Positions 1 to 9,124 of a DNA stretch of 64,000 nucleotides are shown piece by piece. Origin of the DNA: an uncultured bacterium. GTDB taxonomy: Bacteria > Bacillota > Bacilli > Lactobacillales > Lactobacillaceae. The translations under genes were made by a program, and so were the position numbers. Below the pieces are notes generated by a model. That model did no database searches and had not been told where the DNA came from. It saw nothing but the letters and a program-made list of their open reading frames with translations. The first letter of the stretch is position 1; every line of letters starts with the position of its first letter. The DNA lies in NCBI GenBank assembly GCA_905214235.1, contig CAJMLF010000002.1, forward strand, positions 49,698 through 113,697, given 5' to 3'.

Positions 1-407
1 ATCTGCTTGATATTGCGCCAGAGTGACCCCCGCTGTTGGAAGTCACCGACTAGTTGGGTAACCTCAATGCAGCCGATGTACTGACCATCGTCATTGTGGA
101 GGGCATAGAAGGCGATGCTGACCGGTTGCTGGTGATAGTTGATCAAGATCTTGATCGAATCGCGGTCACCACCGTGCATCTCGGCCAAGACTTGCTTGAC
201 CCGTTTTTGGCTGTGCCCGGGGTGAACATCCAAAACGTGCTTTCCGAGGTCCTTATCAGTCCGTTTGAATAAGCGGTGGTGGTTCGCCGATGACCAGCGG
301 ATGATGTCGTCTTGGTCAATAAAATCGAATTCAACGGGAATGGTGGCAAAAATGGCGTTCAAATCGTCTAAAGAGAGTTGGCCACCGTGAAGGTTAATAC
401 TAGGCAT
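1..407 (-). CDS. PAS domain protein, 3' end cut by the window edge
   Basis: Reading the minus strand from the ATG at 407 gives an uninterrupted frame to base 1, so the gene is complete at its start and truncated by the window. The protein begins MPSINLHGGQLSLDDLNAIF and continues with a PAS-like fold: IPVEFDFIDQDDIIRWSS, then a stretch with HVLDVHPGH, then ILINYHQQPVSIAFYALHNDDGQYIGCIEV. This matches the small PAS_10-type domain found alone or at the C terminus of DUF438 proteins in Firmicutes; ligand and partner are unknown. GGAGAA lies 7 bases before the ATG. It starts only 12 bases after the stop of the exonuclease gene and probably shares its transcript. The domain call is fairly firm; the role is not known. 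Confidence 0.7.
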   Translation of the reverse strand, partial: MPSINLHGGQLSLDDLNAIFATIPVEFDFIDQDDIIRWSSANHHRLFKRTDKDLGKHVLDVHPGHSQKRVKQVLAEMHGGDRDSIKILINYHQQPVSIAFYALHNDDGQYIGCIEVTQLVGDFQQRGSLWRNIKQ

Positions 408-419
408 AATTACGTTCTC

Positions 420-956
420 CTAACCGATAAGTTTGATAAAAGGGCTAAGTTGTTGGGGGCTAAAGTGGTGGCCCTGGTAAAGTAGGATATTGGCACATGC
501 CTGGGCATCATCCAAAGCATTATGGTGATGGTGGAGGTCAATATCAAGGGCATCGCACACCGTGTTAAGCTTATAGTTGCTCAAACCTGGAATCAAGCGC
601 CGACTCGTGGTCAGTGTGTCCAGAGTTTGGTAAGCCGGTGGCTGGATGCCATAGTGCTCCAGGGTGCTTTTTAACACACTGTTATCAAAGCAGTTATTGT
701 GGGCAATGACCAGTTTATCAGGGGTGAAGAATTCCTTGATATGGTCCCAGACGGCGGGAAATGAGGGGGCGTCGGCAACGTCACGCTCATGGATCCCGTG
801 GACCTGGATGTTGCGCCAGAAGAAATCCGTGTGGGGGTTGATTAAGGAATAAAATTCGTCAACGATTTGGTCGTTGCGGACAATTGAAAGGGCCAGAGAA
901 CAGGCGCTGTACCGCTTACCGCTTGCGGTTTCAAAATCCATGGCAACAAAGTTCAT
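420..956 (-). CDS. DEDDh 3'-5' exonuclease (DnaQ/PolC-epsilon-like)
   Basis: A 178-residue stand-alone exonuclease domain. ExoI is the near-N-terminal FVAMDFETA (catalytic Asp and Glu); ExoII lies around IAHNNCFDNSVLK; ExoIII is HHHHNALDDAQACANIL near residue 150, giving the DEDDh set. Such proteins remove 3' nucleotides from DNA or RNA with two metal ions and resemble the proofreading subunit of DNA polymerase III. No polymerase or BRCT domain is attached, so it is not PolC or DinG. It has its own good promoter at 993-1021 and is followed after 12 bases by the PAS protein. Exact substrate cannot be told from sequence. Confidence 0.85.
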   Translation of the reverse strand: MNFVAMDFETASGKRYSACSLALSIVRNDQIVDEFYSLINPHTDFFWRNIQVHGIHERDVADAPSFPAVWDHIKEFFTPDKLVIAHNNCFDNSVLKSTLEHYGIQPPAYQTLDTLTTSRRLIPGLSNYKLNTVCDALDIDLHHHHNALDDAQACANILLYQGHHFSPQQLSPFIKLIG

Positions 957-992
957 TTAAACACCGTCCTAATTTGTTTGATGATACTTATA

Positions 993-1021
993 ATTGTACA
1001 AACGGTCACCGGCTTTTGCAA
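993..1021 (-). promoter_or_regulatory. Promoter of the exonuclease-PAS pair
   Basis: On the minus strand TTGCAA (1021-1016), a 17-base spacer, then TACAAT (998-993), ending about 37 bases before the exonuclease start. TTGCAA is palindromic, so the same bases might also serve the divergent murB promoter, whose -10 may be the extended TGCTACAAT at 1027-1035. Confidence 0.65.
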
Positions 1022-1082
1022 TTAAATGCTACAATACTATAGGAAGTTAAAGAGAAATAATCAGAAAATGAGGAATAACGAA

Positions 1083-1976
1083 ATGGCTAATTTAATGAAT
1101 GAGTTTCCTAGTATCGAAATCAAGCAGGACGAACCATTGATGCACTATACTTACACGCACACCGGTGGGCCTGCTGACTGGCTCGCCTTCCCAAAGAATG
1201 TCGACGAAGTCAAGCAACTGGTTGACTACGCTCGCATTCACCAAGTTCCCCTGACCGTCCTGGGCAACGCCAGCAACCTGATTGTTAAAGACGGCGGGAT
1301 TGAAGGGCTTGTCCTGATCCTGACGAAGATGGATGCAATTACCGTTGACCACAACGAGGTAACCGCCCAGGCGGGGGCTGCATACATTAAGACAACTGAG
1401 GTTGCCCGTGACCACAGCCTGACGGGCCTTGAATTTGCGGCAGGAATCCCCGGTAGTGTCGGTGGGGCAATCTTTATGAATGCCGGTGCTTATGGTGGTG
1501 AAACGAAGATGGTGGCGTCTTCGGCAACGGTGCTGTTTCCAGACGGGAAAATCAAGAAATTGAGTAACCAGGAACTGGACTTTGGATACCGTCACAGTAG
1601 TATTCAGGATTCCCACGGGATCGTCCTGGATGCGACCTTCACCCTCCAAGCCGGTGACCATGACGAAATCGCTGCCAAGATGAAGGAGCTGAATGAACGC
1701 CGGGCCGCTAAACAGCCCCTTGATTTACCATCCTGCGGCAGTGTTTTCAAGCGTCCGCAGGGGTACTTTGCTGGTAAACTGATTCACGACGCGGGCCTGC
1801 AAGGGTACACTGCGGGGGGCGCCCAGGTCTCTAAGAAGCACGCCGGCTTCATCGTTAACATTGACCACGGGACGGCGGCGGATTACGTTGCGGTGATCCA
1901 CCATGTTCAGGCAACCGTCAAGAAAAAGTATGGGGTGGCCCTGCAGACGGAAGTCCGGATTATCGGCCGTAACTAG
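1083..1976 (+). CDS. murB: UDP-N-acetylenolpyruvoylglucosamine reductase
   Basis: MurB reduces UDP-GlcNAc-enolpyruvate to UDP-MurNAc with NADPH and FAD, the second step of peptidoglycan precursor synthesis. The FAD-binding domain shows [20 protein letters not shown] and the glycine-rich [20 protein letters not shown]; the C-terminal domain has the catalytic serine context [11 protein letters not shown] and [14 protein letters not shown]. An in-frame ATG at 1026 lies inside the likely -10 region, so I place the start at 1083, where GAGGA precedes the ATG, giving 297 residues, normal for this family. It stands alone and is closed by a terminator at 1984-2017. Confidence 0.95.
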   Translation: MANLMNEFPSIEIKQDEPLMHYTYTHTGGPADWLAFPKNVDEVKQLVDYARIHQVPLTVLGNASNLIVKDGGIEGLVLILTKMDAITVDHNEVTAQAGAAYIKTTEVARDHSLTGLEFAAGIPGSVGGAIFMNAGAYGGETKMVASSATVLFPDGKIKKLSNQELDFGYRHSSIQDSHGIVLDATFTLQAGDHDEIAAKMKELNERRAAKQPLDLPSCGSVFKRPQGYFAGKLIHDAGLQGYTAGGAQVSKKHAGFIVNIDHGTAADYVAVIHHVQATVKKKYGVALQTEVRIIGRN

Positions 1977-1983
1977 GAATTGT

Positions 1984-2017
1984 GGGGAAGGGATAGTAGT
2001 CTTTTCCCCTTCTTTTT
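1984..2017 (+). terminator. murB terminator
   Basis: GGGGAA (1984-1989) pairs with TTCCCC (2004-2009), followed by a CTTTTT tract. Confidence 0.6.
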
Positions 2018-2028
2018 ATAAAACCATC

Positions 2029-2087
2029 AAAACGTTTTACTTATTGTTGCGATAAGCTTTGTAATCGTTTTTGTCGTATGGTATCAT
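2029..2087 (+). promoter_or_regulatory. Ribokinase promoter with upstream palindrome
   Basis: TTGTAA (2059-2064), 17-base spacer, TATCAT (2082-2087). A perfect palindrome AAAACGTTTT sits at 2029-2038, 20 bases upstream of the -35. Its central CG and A/T-rich flanks resemble LacI-family (RbsR-type) operators. Regulation is an inference. Confidence 0.5.
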
Positions 2088-2129
2088 AGAATAAAATCAA
2101 GAGAATCTTACAGATAAAGGAGAATGAAA

Positions 2130-3050
2130 ATGGCGAATAAGGTAGTAGTTTTAGGAAGTATTAACGTTGATACCACTTACCACGTTGAACGTTTCCCGCA
2201 ACCAGGCGAGACGATTTCGGCAAAGAGCAAAAGTTCTGCACCTGGTGGTAAGGGTGCTAACCAAGCCGTTGCGGCTGTTCGCTCCGGTGCACAGACATCC
2301 TTTGTTGGCGCGGTTGGTTCCGATAACGAAGGCTCATACATGCTAGAAGCCCTCAAAGAAAACAACATTGATGTCCACCACATCATGGTCGACAAATACC
2401 ATGGTACGGGAACCGCTGCTATTACGCTTGATGCAAACGGCCAGAACGACATTATGATTTACGGGGGTGCCAACCAGGCGATGACCACTGATGTTCTGGC
2501 GGGCATTGAAGATGTTTTGGATGGTGCTGACTTCTTGATCAGTCAGTTTGAAACTCCTCAAGAGGTTACTCTGGCGGCCTTTAAGCTGGCTAAGGAACAC
2601 GGGGTTACCACAATCTTGAACCCGGCACCGGCCCATGACATCATTCCTGAATTGCTTTCTTACACGGACGTGATTGCCCCAAACGAAAGCGAATGTGCCC
2701 TGTTAACGGGGATTGAAGTTGCGGACGAAGAATCAATGCTGAAGAGTGCGGAGTACTTCCAGAAGCGGGGCGTTAAGCACCTTCTGATTACGCTTGGTTC
2801 GCGGGGCGTCTTCTACGCTACGCCGGAAGGTCACGGCCTTGTTCCGGCATTTAAGGTCAAGGCGGTTGACACCACCGCAGCCGGTGACACCTTTATTGGG
2901 GCCCTGAGTTCCCAACTGAAGGATGACCTGAGTAACGTTGCTGACGCGCTAGTATACGCACAGCGGGCATCTAGCCTGACGGTTCAACAGATGGGGGCAA
3001 TGCCTTCGATCCCAACGGCCGACAAGGTTAAGGCAGCCTTAGCTGAATAA
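2130..3050 (+). CDS. rbsK: Ribokinase, PfkB family
   Basis: Phosphorylates ribose to ribose-5-phosphate with ATP. The N terminus VVVLGSINVDTTYHVERFP and APGGKGANQAVAAVRSGA are the first PfkB signature and sugar-binding motif; the C-terminal signature is VDTTAAGDTFIGALS, with the catalytic Asp of the anion-hole GD. The usual ribokinase GAGD is AAGD here, which is common in lactobacilli. AAAGGAG at 2116-2122 lies 2 bases before ATG 2124 but 7 before ATG 2130, so 2130 is chosen (306 residues). No ribose transporter or RbsD is adjacent, so it may serve nucleoside or ribose salvage generally. Confidence 0.85.
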   Translation: MANKVVVLGSINVDTTYHVERFPQPGETISAKSKSSAPGGKGANQAVAAVRSGAQTSFVGAVGSDNEGSYMLEALKENNIDVHHIMVDKYHGTGTAAITLDANGQNDIMIYGGANQAMTTDVLAGIEDVLDGADFLISQFETPQEVTLAAFKLAKEHGVTTILNPAPAHDIIPELLSYTDVIAPNESECALLTGIEVADEESMLKSAEYFQKRGVKHLLITLGSRGVFYATPEGHGLVPAFKVKAVDTTAAGDTFIGALSSQLKDDLSNVADALVYAQRASSLTVQQMGAMPSIPTADKVKAALAE

Positions 3051-3056
3051 AAAATA

Positions 3057-3102
3057 ACGACCACTGGTATTCGTTTTTGCGAAAGCCAGTGGTCGTTTTT
3101 TA
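3057..3102. terminator. Bidirectional terminator between rbsK and DUF1361 gene
   Basis: Perfect 11-bp stem ACGACCACTGG (3057-3067) / CCAGTGGTCGT (3086-3096), with T-rich sequence to the right and A-rich sequence to the left, serving both convergent genes. Confidence 0.8.
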
Positions 3103-3756
3103 ATCTTTAGGAAGACGTTGGACCCAGTTTAGGAGCCCATAGGTGATAAGCTGCATGACCGTTAACATGATGGTGAATTCCAGCATTGGCTTGGACCAGA
3201 TACCAAGAAGCTGACGAATAAACCACGAGGGGGTAAAGAGCAGGTAGAGGGAGTGCAGGCGGAGAAAACGCCCAATATAAATTCCCACGCTGGAGGTAAA
3301 GCAAAAGAAGAGCACCCACCAGGCTTGCAATTGCGGATGGTGCGGACTTGTCAGCCGGGTCAACTGGGCAGCGGTATTTTGCAGGCTAATGGTTCCCAGA
3401 ATGAGGCATGAGAAGGCACAAACAATCATTAAAACAAAGATCAGCCAGATGTGGGGATCACTCTTGAGGATGCCGTTAATGCTGGTATGGGGCCGGAGCC
3501 AGGAAAGGTGGAAGAGGTCCGTGCTGACGTACGGGGCGTTTGGGTAAAAAATCACCCACAGGATGAGGGTGACCCAAAAGGCCAAGGCCCGGCGGTCATT
3601 AAAGCGCCGCATCTGAAAGCCAAACTCAATCGGTAGGTAACCGAGGAAAGTGTTAAAGGCCATGAAGTTATACGGTGGCTTAACCGTTAGCCATAGGTAG
3701 GCAATTAGTACCAGAAAGAAGATACGTACTTTCCACTGAAAAGAAATCCGTTGCAA
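3100..3756 (-). CDS. DUF1361 multi-pass membrane protein
   Basis: 218 residues with about six hydrophobic segments; the signature region WVIFYPNAPYVSTDLFHLSWL is typical of DUF1361 membrane proteins of Firmicutes and cyanobacteria. Function is unknown in the family. It is transcribed alone, divergent from cdaA and convergent with rbsK, with a shared terminator at its 3' end. AGGAG stands about 7 bases upstream of the start codon. Confidence 0.75.
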   Translation of the reverse strand: MQRISFQWKVRIFFLVLIAYLWLTVKPPYNFMAFNTFLGYLPIEFGFQMRRFNDRRALAFWVTLILWVIFYPNAPYVSTDLFHLSWLRPHTSINGILKSDPHIWLIFVLMIVCAFSCLILGTISLQNTAAQLTRLTSPHHPQLQAWWVLFFCFTSSVGIYIGRFLRLHSLYLLFTPSWFIRQLLGIWSKPMLEFTIMLTVMQLITYGLLNWVQRLPKD

Positions 3757-3816
3757 AAATACAGCCTCCTTGATTTAGTCAATACTACTAGCATACCAGA
3801 CTTTTACCGGTGAAAA

Positions 3817-3825
3817 TGATATAAT
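3817..3825 (+). promoter_or_regulatory. Extended -10 promoter of the cdaA operon
   Basis: TGATATAAT (TG at 3817-3818, TATAAT at 3820-3825), about 32 bases before the cdaA start. No clear -35. Confidence 0.5.
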
Positions 3826-3856
3826 ATGAACGTGAATTTGGAGGATGGTGAATGCT

Positions 3857-4708
3857 ATGCAGTTTATTGCTTCGCTTCTGACGTGGCAGAACTTGATCCA
3901 CCTCATCGATATCCTTGTCATCTGGTTCTTGATTTACGAGTTGCTGATCTTGATTCGCGGGACACGGGCTGTGCAGCTTTTCCGTGGAATTTTGATCATT
4001 ATCTTGGTCAAGGTCATCAGTTGGTACTTTGGCTTAAGCACCGTTTCGTGGTTGATGGACCAGGTAATCAACTGGGGAGTAATCGCAATCGTGGTTATCT
4101 TTCAGCCAGAAATTCGGCGGGGACTGGAACACCTTGGGCGTGGCTCATTCTTTACGGCTCATCAAACAGCGAATGAGACTGAAGAGGAAATGATCAAGCA
4201 ACTTGATCAGGCAATCCAATACATGTCAAAGCGCCGGATCGGGGCCCTGATCAGTATTCAAATGAATACGGGGCTCGAAGAGTACATTGAAACCGGGATT
4301 CCAATGGATGCGGACATCTCCGGGGCGCTTTTGATCAATACCTTTATTCCCAACACGCCACTGCACGATGGGGCGGTTATCATTAAGGATAACCGGATTG
4401 CGGTGGCCGCCGCCTACCTACCGTTGTCGGATAGTAAGCTAATCCCCAAGGAATTGGGGACCCGGCACCGGGCGGCGGTTGGGATTAGTGAAGTTACGGA
4501 CGCCTTGACGATCGTTATCTCAGAAGAAACTGGTGAGGTTTCCATCACCAAGGATAACGAGTTGATCCGCAATATGTCCCAGAGTGATTACCTGAAATTC
4601 TTGCGGGCCCAGCTTTACAAGAAGGTTCCCCAAGATAGCGGAAACCTGCTGACTAAGTTATTCGGCTTACTTGGTCGCAACGGAGGTGGTCGTCATGAAC
4701 AAAAATAA
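3857..4708 (+). CDS. cdaA: Diadenylate cyclase CdaA
   Basis: Makes cyclic di-AMP from two ATP at the membrane. Three N-terminal transmembrane helices (about residues 1-80) precede the DAC domain, which contains LHDGAVIIKDNRI (DGA motif, Asp about residue 171) and the GTRHRAAVG motif (RHR) that bind ATP. The in-frame ATG at 3845 directly abuts GGAGG (3840-3844), so the MQFIASLL start at 3857 is preferred, 12 bases downstream. First gene of cdaA-cdaR-glmM, the conserved Firmicutes order linking c-di-AMP, turgor and cell-wall synthesis. The stop overlaps cdaR by 14 bases. Confidence 0.95.
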   Translation: MQFIASLLTWQNLIHLIDILVIWFLIYELLILIRGTRAVQLFRGILIIILVKVISWYFGLSTVSWLMDQVINWGVIAIVVIFQPEIRRGLEHLGRGSFFTAHQTANETEEEMIKQLDQAIQYMSKRRIGALISIQMNTGLEEYIETGIPMDADISGALLINTFIPNTPLHDGAVIIKDNRIAVAAAYLPLSDSKLIPKELGTRHRAAVGISEVTDALTIVISEETGEVSITKDNELIRNMSQSDYLKFLRAQLYKKVPQDSGNLLTKLFGLLGRNGGGRHEQK

Positions 4709-5537
4709 CGACGGCTTTTTCAGCCGCAAGTGGGTACTACGGCTAACGGCCCTGGTCCTGGCAATCTTTCTCTTCGTGTACGTCAATGGCAGCAAGAATG
4801 GTTTTTTACGCCAGAATACCCGGGACAGTAACCGCAACAGTGCCCTGATGTCCAACAAGTCGGCGACAATTGAGATGCCGCTCAACATTACCGTGGACAA
4901 TGCGAAGTACGTCGTCACCGGTTATCCCCAAACGGTCAAGGTGCGGGTCAATGGACCATCGGCCTTAGTGACCACTACTAACAATACCCAGAACTTCCGG
5001 GCCTACCTGGACCTGAGTAAACTTGCGCCCGGAACCCACCGGGTAAAGGTCAAGACGAGTGGCCTTAATTCCGAGCTGCGCGCCACAACCAAGCCCCAGT
5101 ACATTAACGTCAACATTCAGCCGCGCCGGACCATTAGCATGCGGGTAAGCGTCCGGCTGAATTCGCGGACATTAGACAATGGCTACACGATTGGCCGGCC
5201 ACGGCTGGATACGGATGTTGTCCAGGTCACCGGTTCAAGAGAAGAGGTTGACCGGGTCAGCCGAGTAGTGGCCTTTGTCGCTATTCCAAGTGACGCTAAG
5301 AATGACCTGCAACGGCAGGTAACCTTGCAGGCACTGGATAAGAACGGTCAGACCCTGAACGTGGTTATTACACCGAAGACAACAAACGTGACGATTCCGA
5401 TTAGCCGGAGTAGTGATAGCTCCAGCAGTTCCAGTAGTGAAGATTCTAGTAGTTCTTCCTCGAGCAGGAGTCAGGATAGTAACGACATAACAAATAGCAC
5501 GACGAAAGAAAGTAGTACAAGTTCTACTAATAATTAA
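4695..5537 (+). CDS. cdaR: CdaA regulatory protein, YbbR domains
   Basis: A membrane-anchored extracytoplasmic protein: one transmembrane helix (residues about 12-31, VLRLTALVLAIFLFVYVN), then about two YbbR-type beta repeats (around residues 60-140 and 145-235), then a low-complexity Ser/Asn/Thr tail of about 45 residues. CdaR modulates CdaA activity. Bacillus subtilis CdaR has more YbbR repeats; this is a short form, as is usual in lactobacilli. ATG 4695 has GGAGG at 4682-4686 and overlaps the end of cdaA, indicating translational coupling. Confidence 0.9.
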   Translation: MNKNNDGFFSRKWVLRLTALVLAIFLFVYVNGSKNGFLRQNTRDSNRNSALMSNKSATIEMPLNITVDNAKYVVTGYPQTVKVRVNGPSALVTTTNNTQNFRAYLDLSKLAPGTHRVKVKTSGLNSELRATTKPQYINVNIQPRRTISMRVSVRLNSRTLDNGYTIGRPRLDTDVVQVTGSREEVDRVSRVVAFVAIPSDAKNDLQRQVTLQALDKNGQTLNVVITPKTTNVTIPISRSSDSSSSSSSEDSSSSSSSRSQDSNDITNSTTKESSTSSTNN

Positions 5538-5553
5538 TTGAAGGAGAAGAACA

Positions 5554-6909
5554 ATGAAATTAAAGTATTTTGGTACAGATGGTGTCCGTGGGGTTGCAAA
5601 CCAAGATTTAAGTCCGGAATTAGCCTTTCGTGTTGGCCGGGCCGGGGGTTATGTTTTAACCCGGCACTCTGAACGGAAGCAGCCACAGGTCCTCGTATCC
5701 CGTGATACCCGGATTTCCGGTGAGATGTTGGAAAATGCCCTGGTTGCCGGTCTGCTTTCCGTGGGGATTGAGGTCCTCCGCTTAGGGGTCGTTACTACCC
5801 CTGGAGTTGCCTACCTGGTCCGGGCCCAGGATGCTGATGCCGGGGTCATGATCACGGCCAGTCACAACCCAATTAAGTACAACGGAATCAAGTACTTTGG
5901 TGGGGACGGCTTCAAGTTGTCTGACGACCTTGAATATGAAATTGAACAATTGTTAGACGCGGATGAGGATACCCTGCCGCGGCCATCCGATAAGGGCCTG
6001 GGAATGGTTACCGATTACCACGAGGGGGCTTTGAAGTACACTTCCTTCCTCGAGCAAACCGTTTCAACCGACTTGAGTGGCTTGAAGGTCGTTGTTGACG
6101 CTGCTAACGGGGCCACAAGTGGCTTTGTTTCCAACCTCTTTGCGGACATGAACGTTGACTTTGTGCCAATTAATGACCAACCAGATGGTTTGAACACCAA
6201 TCTTGAATGTGGGTCAACCCACCCCGCTGGACTTCAGAAGGCGGTTGTTGAAAACGGTGCTGACCTCGGGGTGGCCTTCGACGGTGACGGTGACCGTTGC
6301 ATCGCGGTTGACGCTGACGGTAATATTGTTGATGGTGATAAGATCATGTACATCTGTGGGAAGTACATGGATAACAAGGGCACCCTGAAGAAGGATACCG
6401 TGGTAACGACCGTCATGAGTAACCTGGGGATGTATAAGGCCTTAGAAGCTCACGGGATGACGAGTGTTAAGACCAAGGTCGGTGACCGTTACGTTGTCGA
6501 AGAGATGCTGAAGAACGGCTACAACCTTGGTGGTGAACAATCCGGTCACATCATCTTCCTCGACCACAACACCACTGGTGATGGGATGCTGACCGCCTTG
6601 CAATTGCTGTCCGTCGTCAAGGAAACCGGTAAGACTCTGGCCGAATTGGCTAGCGATGTCACAACCTACCCACAGGAACTGTTGAACATTAAGGTTGCTG
6701 ACAAGGCAGCAGCAATGGAAAACGCGGACCTTAAGAAGGTCATTAAAGAGGTCGAAGATGAGATGGCTGGTAATGGTCGTGTTCTTGTCCGGCCAAGTGG
6801 GACAGAACCGCTTCTCCGGATTATGGCCGAGGCCCCAACTAAGGAACTGGTTCACCAGTATGTTGAAAAGATTGGTGACGTTGCCCGGGCAGAACTAGAA
6901 GTTAAATAA
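5554..6909 (+). CDS. glmM: Phosphoglucosamine mutase
   Basis: Interconverts glucosamine-6-phosphate and glucosamine-1-phosphate on the way to UDP-GlcNAc. All hexose-phosphate mutase motifs are present in 451 residues: [10 protein letters not shown] at the N terminus, the phosphoserine loop [12 protein letters not shown] (active Ser about 103), metal-binding DGDGDR, sugar-binding GGEQSGH and phosphate-binding [12 protein letters not shown]. Third gene of the cdaA operon, 16 bases after cdaR, with GAAGGAGAA as ribosome site. GlmM and CdaA are known to interact in other Firmicutes. Followed by the structured repeat at 6926-7038, which can act as terminator. Confidence 0.97.
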   Translation: MKLKYFGTDGVRGVANQDLSPELAFRVGRAGGYVLTRHSERKQPQVLVSRDTRISGEMLENALVAGLLSVGIEVLRLGVVTTPGVAYLVRAQDADAGVMITASHNPIKYNGIKYFGGDGFKLSDDLEYEIEQLLDADEDTLPRPSDKGLGMVTDYHEGALKYTSFLEQTVSTDLSGLKVVVDAANGATSGFVSNLFADMNVDFVPINDQPDGLNTNLECGSTHPAGLQKAVVENGADLGVAFDGDGDRCIAVDADGNIVDGDKIMYICGKYMDNKGTLKKDTVVTTVMSNLGMYKALEAHGMTSVKTKVGDRYVVEEMLKNGYNLGGEQSGHIIFLDHNTTGDGMLTALQLLSVVKETGKTLAELASDVTTYPQELLNIKVADKAAAMENADLKKVIKEVEDEMAGNGRVLVRPSGTEPLLRIMAEAPTKELVHQYVEKIGDVARAELEVK

Positions 6910-6925
6910 TTAAACTGTGCATTCG

Positions 6926-7038
6926 AGCGCGCTCCGGATGACTAATTGAAGACAATCATTGGTACGAATATATTGTTGATTGTCCGTAACTAGCCACCTG
7001 GGGCGCGCTTTTTCTTAAAAACGATGGTGTAATATGCG
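6926..7038 (+). repeat. Structured intergenic element, copy A
   Basis: About 113 bases between glmM and glmS. Outer stem AGCGCGCTCC (6926-6935) / GGGGCGCGCT (7000-7009) followed by TTTTT; inner stem GACAATCA / TGATTGTC; then the 17-base string TGATTGTCCGTAACTAG (6977-6993) and GTGTAATATGCG (7027-7038) 18 bases past the outer stem. A second copy with the same layout lies at 44247-44360 after xylB. It ends like an intrinsic terminator, but conservation on both sides of the T-tract shows that more than a terminator is kept. I do not recognise the family. Confidence 0.7.
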
Positions 7039-7095
7039 CAAACCAGGAAAGTCATTATGTTTTTGCTAATACCTATACCAATTGAGTGCAACCGA

Positions 7096-7124
7096 TTGAC
7101 AATCAATTTGAAAACCTGTACTAT
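7096..7124 (+). promoter_or_regulatory. glmS promoter
   Basis: TTGACA (7096-7101), 17-base spacer, TACTAT (7119-7124); about 87 bases of leader follow. I see no glmS-ribozyme core in the leader. Confidence 0.75.
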
Positions 7125-7210
7125 ACAATACAGTTAGCCAAGAAACTAACGATTTTAAAGTTATCTATACCAATTTAAATGAAACTTAAATAAAAAGGAT
7201 GGAATAAATT

Positions 7211-9031
7211 ATGTGTGGAATTGTTGGAGTTACCGGTACTGACCAGAGTTTGTCAATCTTAATTGAGGGGCTTAAGCGGCTGGAATACCGGGGCTATGAC
7301 TCAGCAGGGGTTTATTTAAATGACCAGCAGGGGCATGACTACCTCGTGAAGCGCCCGGGACGGATCAGTAACCTGGAAGCAGCCTTAACGGACGACGTTC
7401 ATGGCCTTTCCGGGATTGGTCATACCCGTTGGGCAACTCATGGGGAACCAAGCGAGGCCAATGCGCACCCGCAATACTCCCAAGATGACCGCTTCTACCT
7501 GGTTCACAACGGGGTTATTGAAAACTATGCCCAACTGAAGAAGGAATACCTGGCCGGTGTGCACTTTACTAGCCAAACCGATACTGAAGTAATTGTTCAG
7601 TTGGTTGATAAGTTTGTTGTTGAAAATAAGATGACAACTGAAGGGGCCCTCTTAAAGGTGCTGCGCTTAATCAGTCCTGATTCTTCCTACGCCTTCGTGA
7701 TGATTGACCGGGAACAACCGGACACTCTGTACGTTGCTAAGAACAAGTCACCACTACTGGTTGGCCTGGCCGATGGCTACAACATGGTGGGCTCCGATGC
7801 GATGTCAATGATCAAGCAGACGAACACCTTCATGGAAATCGATGACCATGAACTGGTAATTGTTAAGCCGGACCACGTCACCATCAAGGACTTTGACGGC
7901 AACGAAAAGCACCGCAAGTCGTTTAAGGTTGACATGGATGAAAACGCCGCTGACAAGGGGACTTACCCATACTACATGCTGAAGGAAATTGATGAACAGC
8001 CGGCAGTAATGCGGAAGCTGGTTCAAAAGTACTTCGGTAAGGACGGGCAACCACAAATTGACGAAAAGCTGCTGAAGTCAATGGCCGATGCCGACCACTT
8101 ATACATTGTTGGGGCCGGAACTAGTTACCACGCCGGCTTAGTTGGTGCCCGGATCTTTGAACGGCTCTGTGGGGTTCCAACCAGTGTGCACATTTCTTCA
8201 GAGTTTGCCTACGAACAGCCACTGCTGTCCAAGAAGCCATTCTTCATTTTCCTGAGCCAGAGTGGTGAAACTGCTGATAGTCGGCAGGTACTGGTCAACG
8301 TGAATAAGAATAACTGGCCAAGCCTGACGATTACCAACGTCGATAAGTCGACCCTTTCGCGTGAAGCAACCTTCACTGAATTGCTGTATGCTGGTCCAGA
8401 AATTGCTGTGGCCTCAACGAAGGCTTACACGGCCCAAATCGCCGTTGAAGCAATTCTGGCCAAGGCCTTGGGTGAATACCTGGGCAAGCAGCCCGCCAAG
8501 GACTTTGACGTTAAGCACCAACTCGGGTTAGTTGCCAACGGGATGCAAGCCATCACCGATAGTAAGAAGAAGATTGAAGAAGTGGCCGCACGTTACCTTT
8601 CTAAGCCACGGAACGCCTTCTATATCGGGCGGGGAATTGACTGGAGCGTTTCCTTGGAAGCAGCGTTGAAGCTGAAGGAAATTTCCTATGTCCAAGCAGA
8701 AGGCTTCGCATCTGGTGAACTGAAACACGGGACGATTGCCCTGATCGAAAAGAATACACCGGTTATTGGCATCATCACCCAGGACCGGACAGCTGGTTTG
8801 ACCCGGAGTAACCTGGATGAAACCAAGGCCCGGGGGGCAAGTACGATCACCATCGTTTCCCGGCACCTGGCCCAAGAAGACGACACAATCGTCTTGGCAG
8901 ATGTTGATGAATACTTGACACCACTGCTTAGTGTGCTGCCAGCACAATTGTTGGCCTACTACACTAGTCTGGGGAAGGGCCTGGATGTTGATAAGCCACG
9001 GAACCTTGCTAAGTCAGTTACTGTTCAATAA
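7211..9031 (+). CDS. glmS: Glutamine-fructose-6-phosphate aminotransferase
   Basis: Forms glucosamine-6-phosphate from fructose-6-phosphate and glutamine. The 606-residue protein starts MCGIVG, so Cys2 is the nucleophile of the N-terminal glutaminase (class II) domain, with GIGHTRWATHG and HNGVIENY loops. Two SIS isomerase domains follow: GAGTSYHAGL, SQSGETADSRQ and SSEFAYE in the first, GRGIDWSVSLEAALKLKEISY in the second; the C terminus ends DVDKPRNLAKSVTVQ as in the family. It has its own promoter, separate from glmM, and ends in a terminator at 9040-9076. Confidence 0.97.
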   Translation: MCGIVGVTGTDQSLSILIEGLKRLEYRGYDSAGVYLNDQQGHDYLVKRPGRISNLEAALTDDVHGLSGIGHTRWATHGEPSEANAHPQYSQDDRFYLVHNGVIENYAQLKKEYLAGVHFTSQTDTEVIVQLVDKFVVENKMTTEGALLKVLRLISPDSSYAFVMIDREQPDTLYVAKNKSPLLVGLADGYNMVGSDAMSMIKQTNTFMEIDDHELVIVKPDHVTIKDFDGNEKHRKSFKVDMDENAADKGTYPYYMLKEIDEQPAVMRKLVQKYFGKDGQPQIDEKLLKSMADADHLYIVGAGTSYHAGLVGARIFERLCGVPTSVHISSEFAYEQPLLSKKPFFIFLSQSGETADSRQVLVNVNKNNWPSLTITNVDKSTLSREATFTELLYAGPEIAVASTKAYTAQIAVEAILAKALGEYLGKQPAKDFDVKHQLGLVANGMQAITDSKKKIEEVAARYLSKPRNAFYIGRGIDWSVSLEAALKLKEISYVQAEGFASGELKHGTIALIEKNTPVIGIITQDRTAGLTRSNLDETKARGASTITIVSRHLAQEDDTIVLADVDEYLTPLLSVLPAQLLAYYTSLGKGLDVDKPRNLAKSVTVQ

Positions 9032-9039
9032 AATAAATT

Positions 9040-9076
9040 GTCGCAATGGTCACCGTTGATCGTTGCGGCTTTTTTA
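9040..9076 (+). terminator. glmS terminator
   Basis: GTCGCAA (9040-9046) pairs with TTGCGGC (9063-9069), then a TTTTTT run. Confidence 0.65.
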
Positions 9077-9124
9077 TTTGGTAGATTGTAAAATTTAAGT
9101 TGAACATTTTAGTGGACAGAAAAA

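Noticed and set aside
1092..1661. Long ORF antisense to murB
   Set aside because: Mirror frame of a GC-rich gene with clear motifs on the other strand; no independent start signals.
7125..7210. Possible glmS ribozyme in the glmS leader
   Set aside because: The leader is AT-rich and I find none of the ribozyme core segments; a normal promoter and a plain leader explain it.
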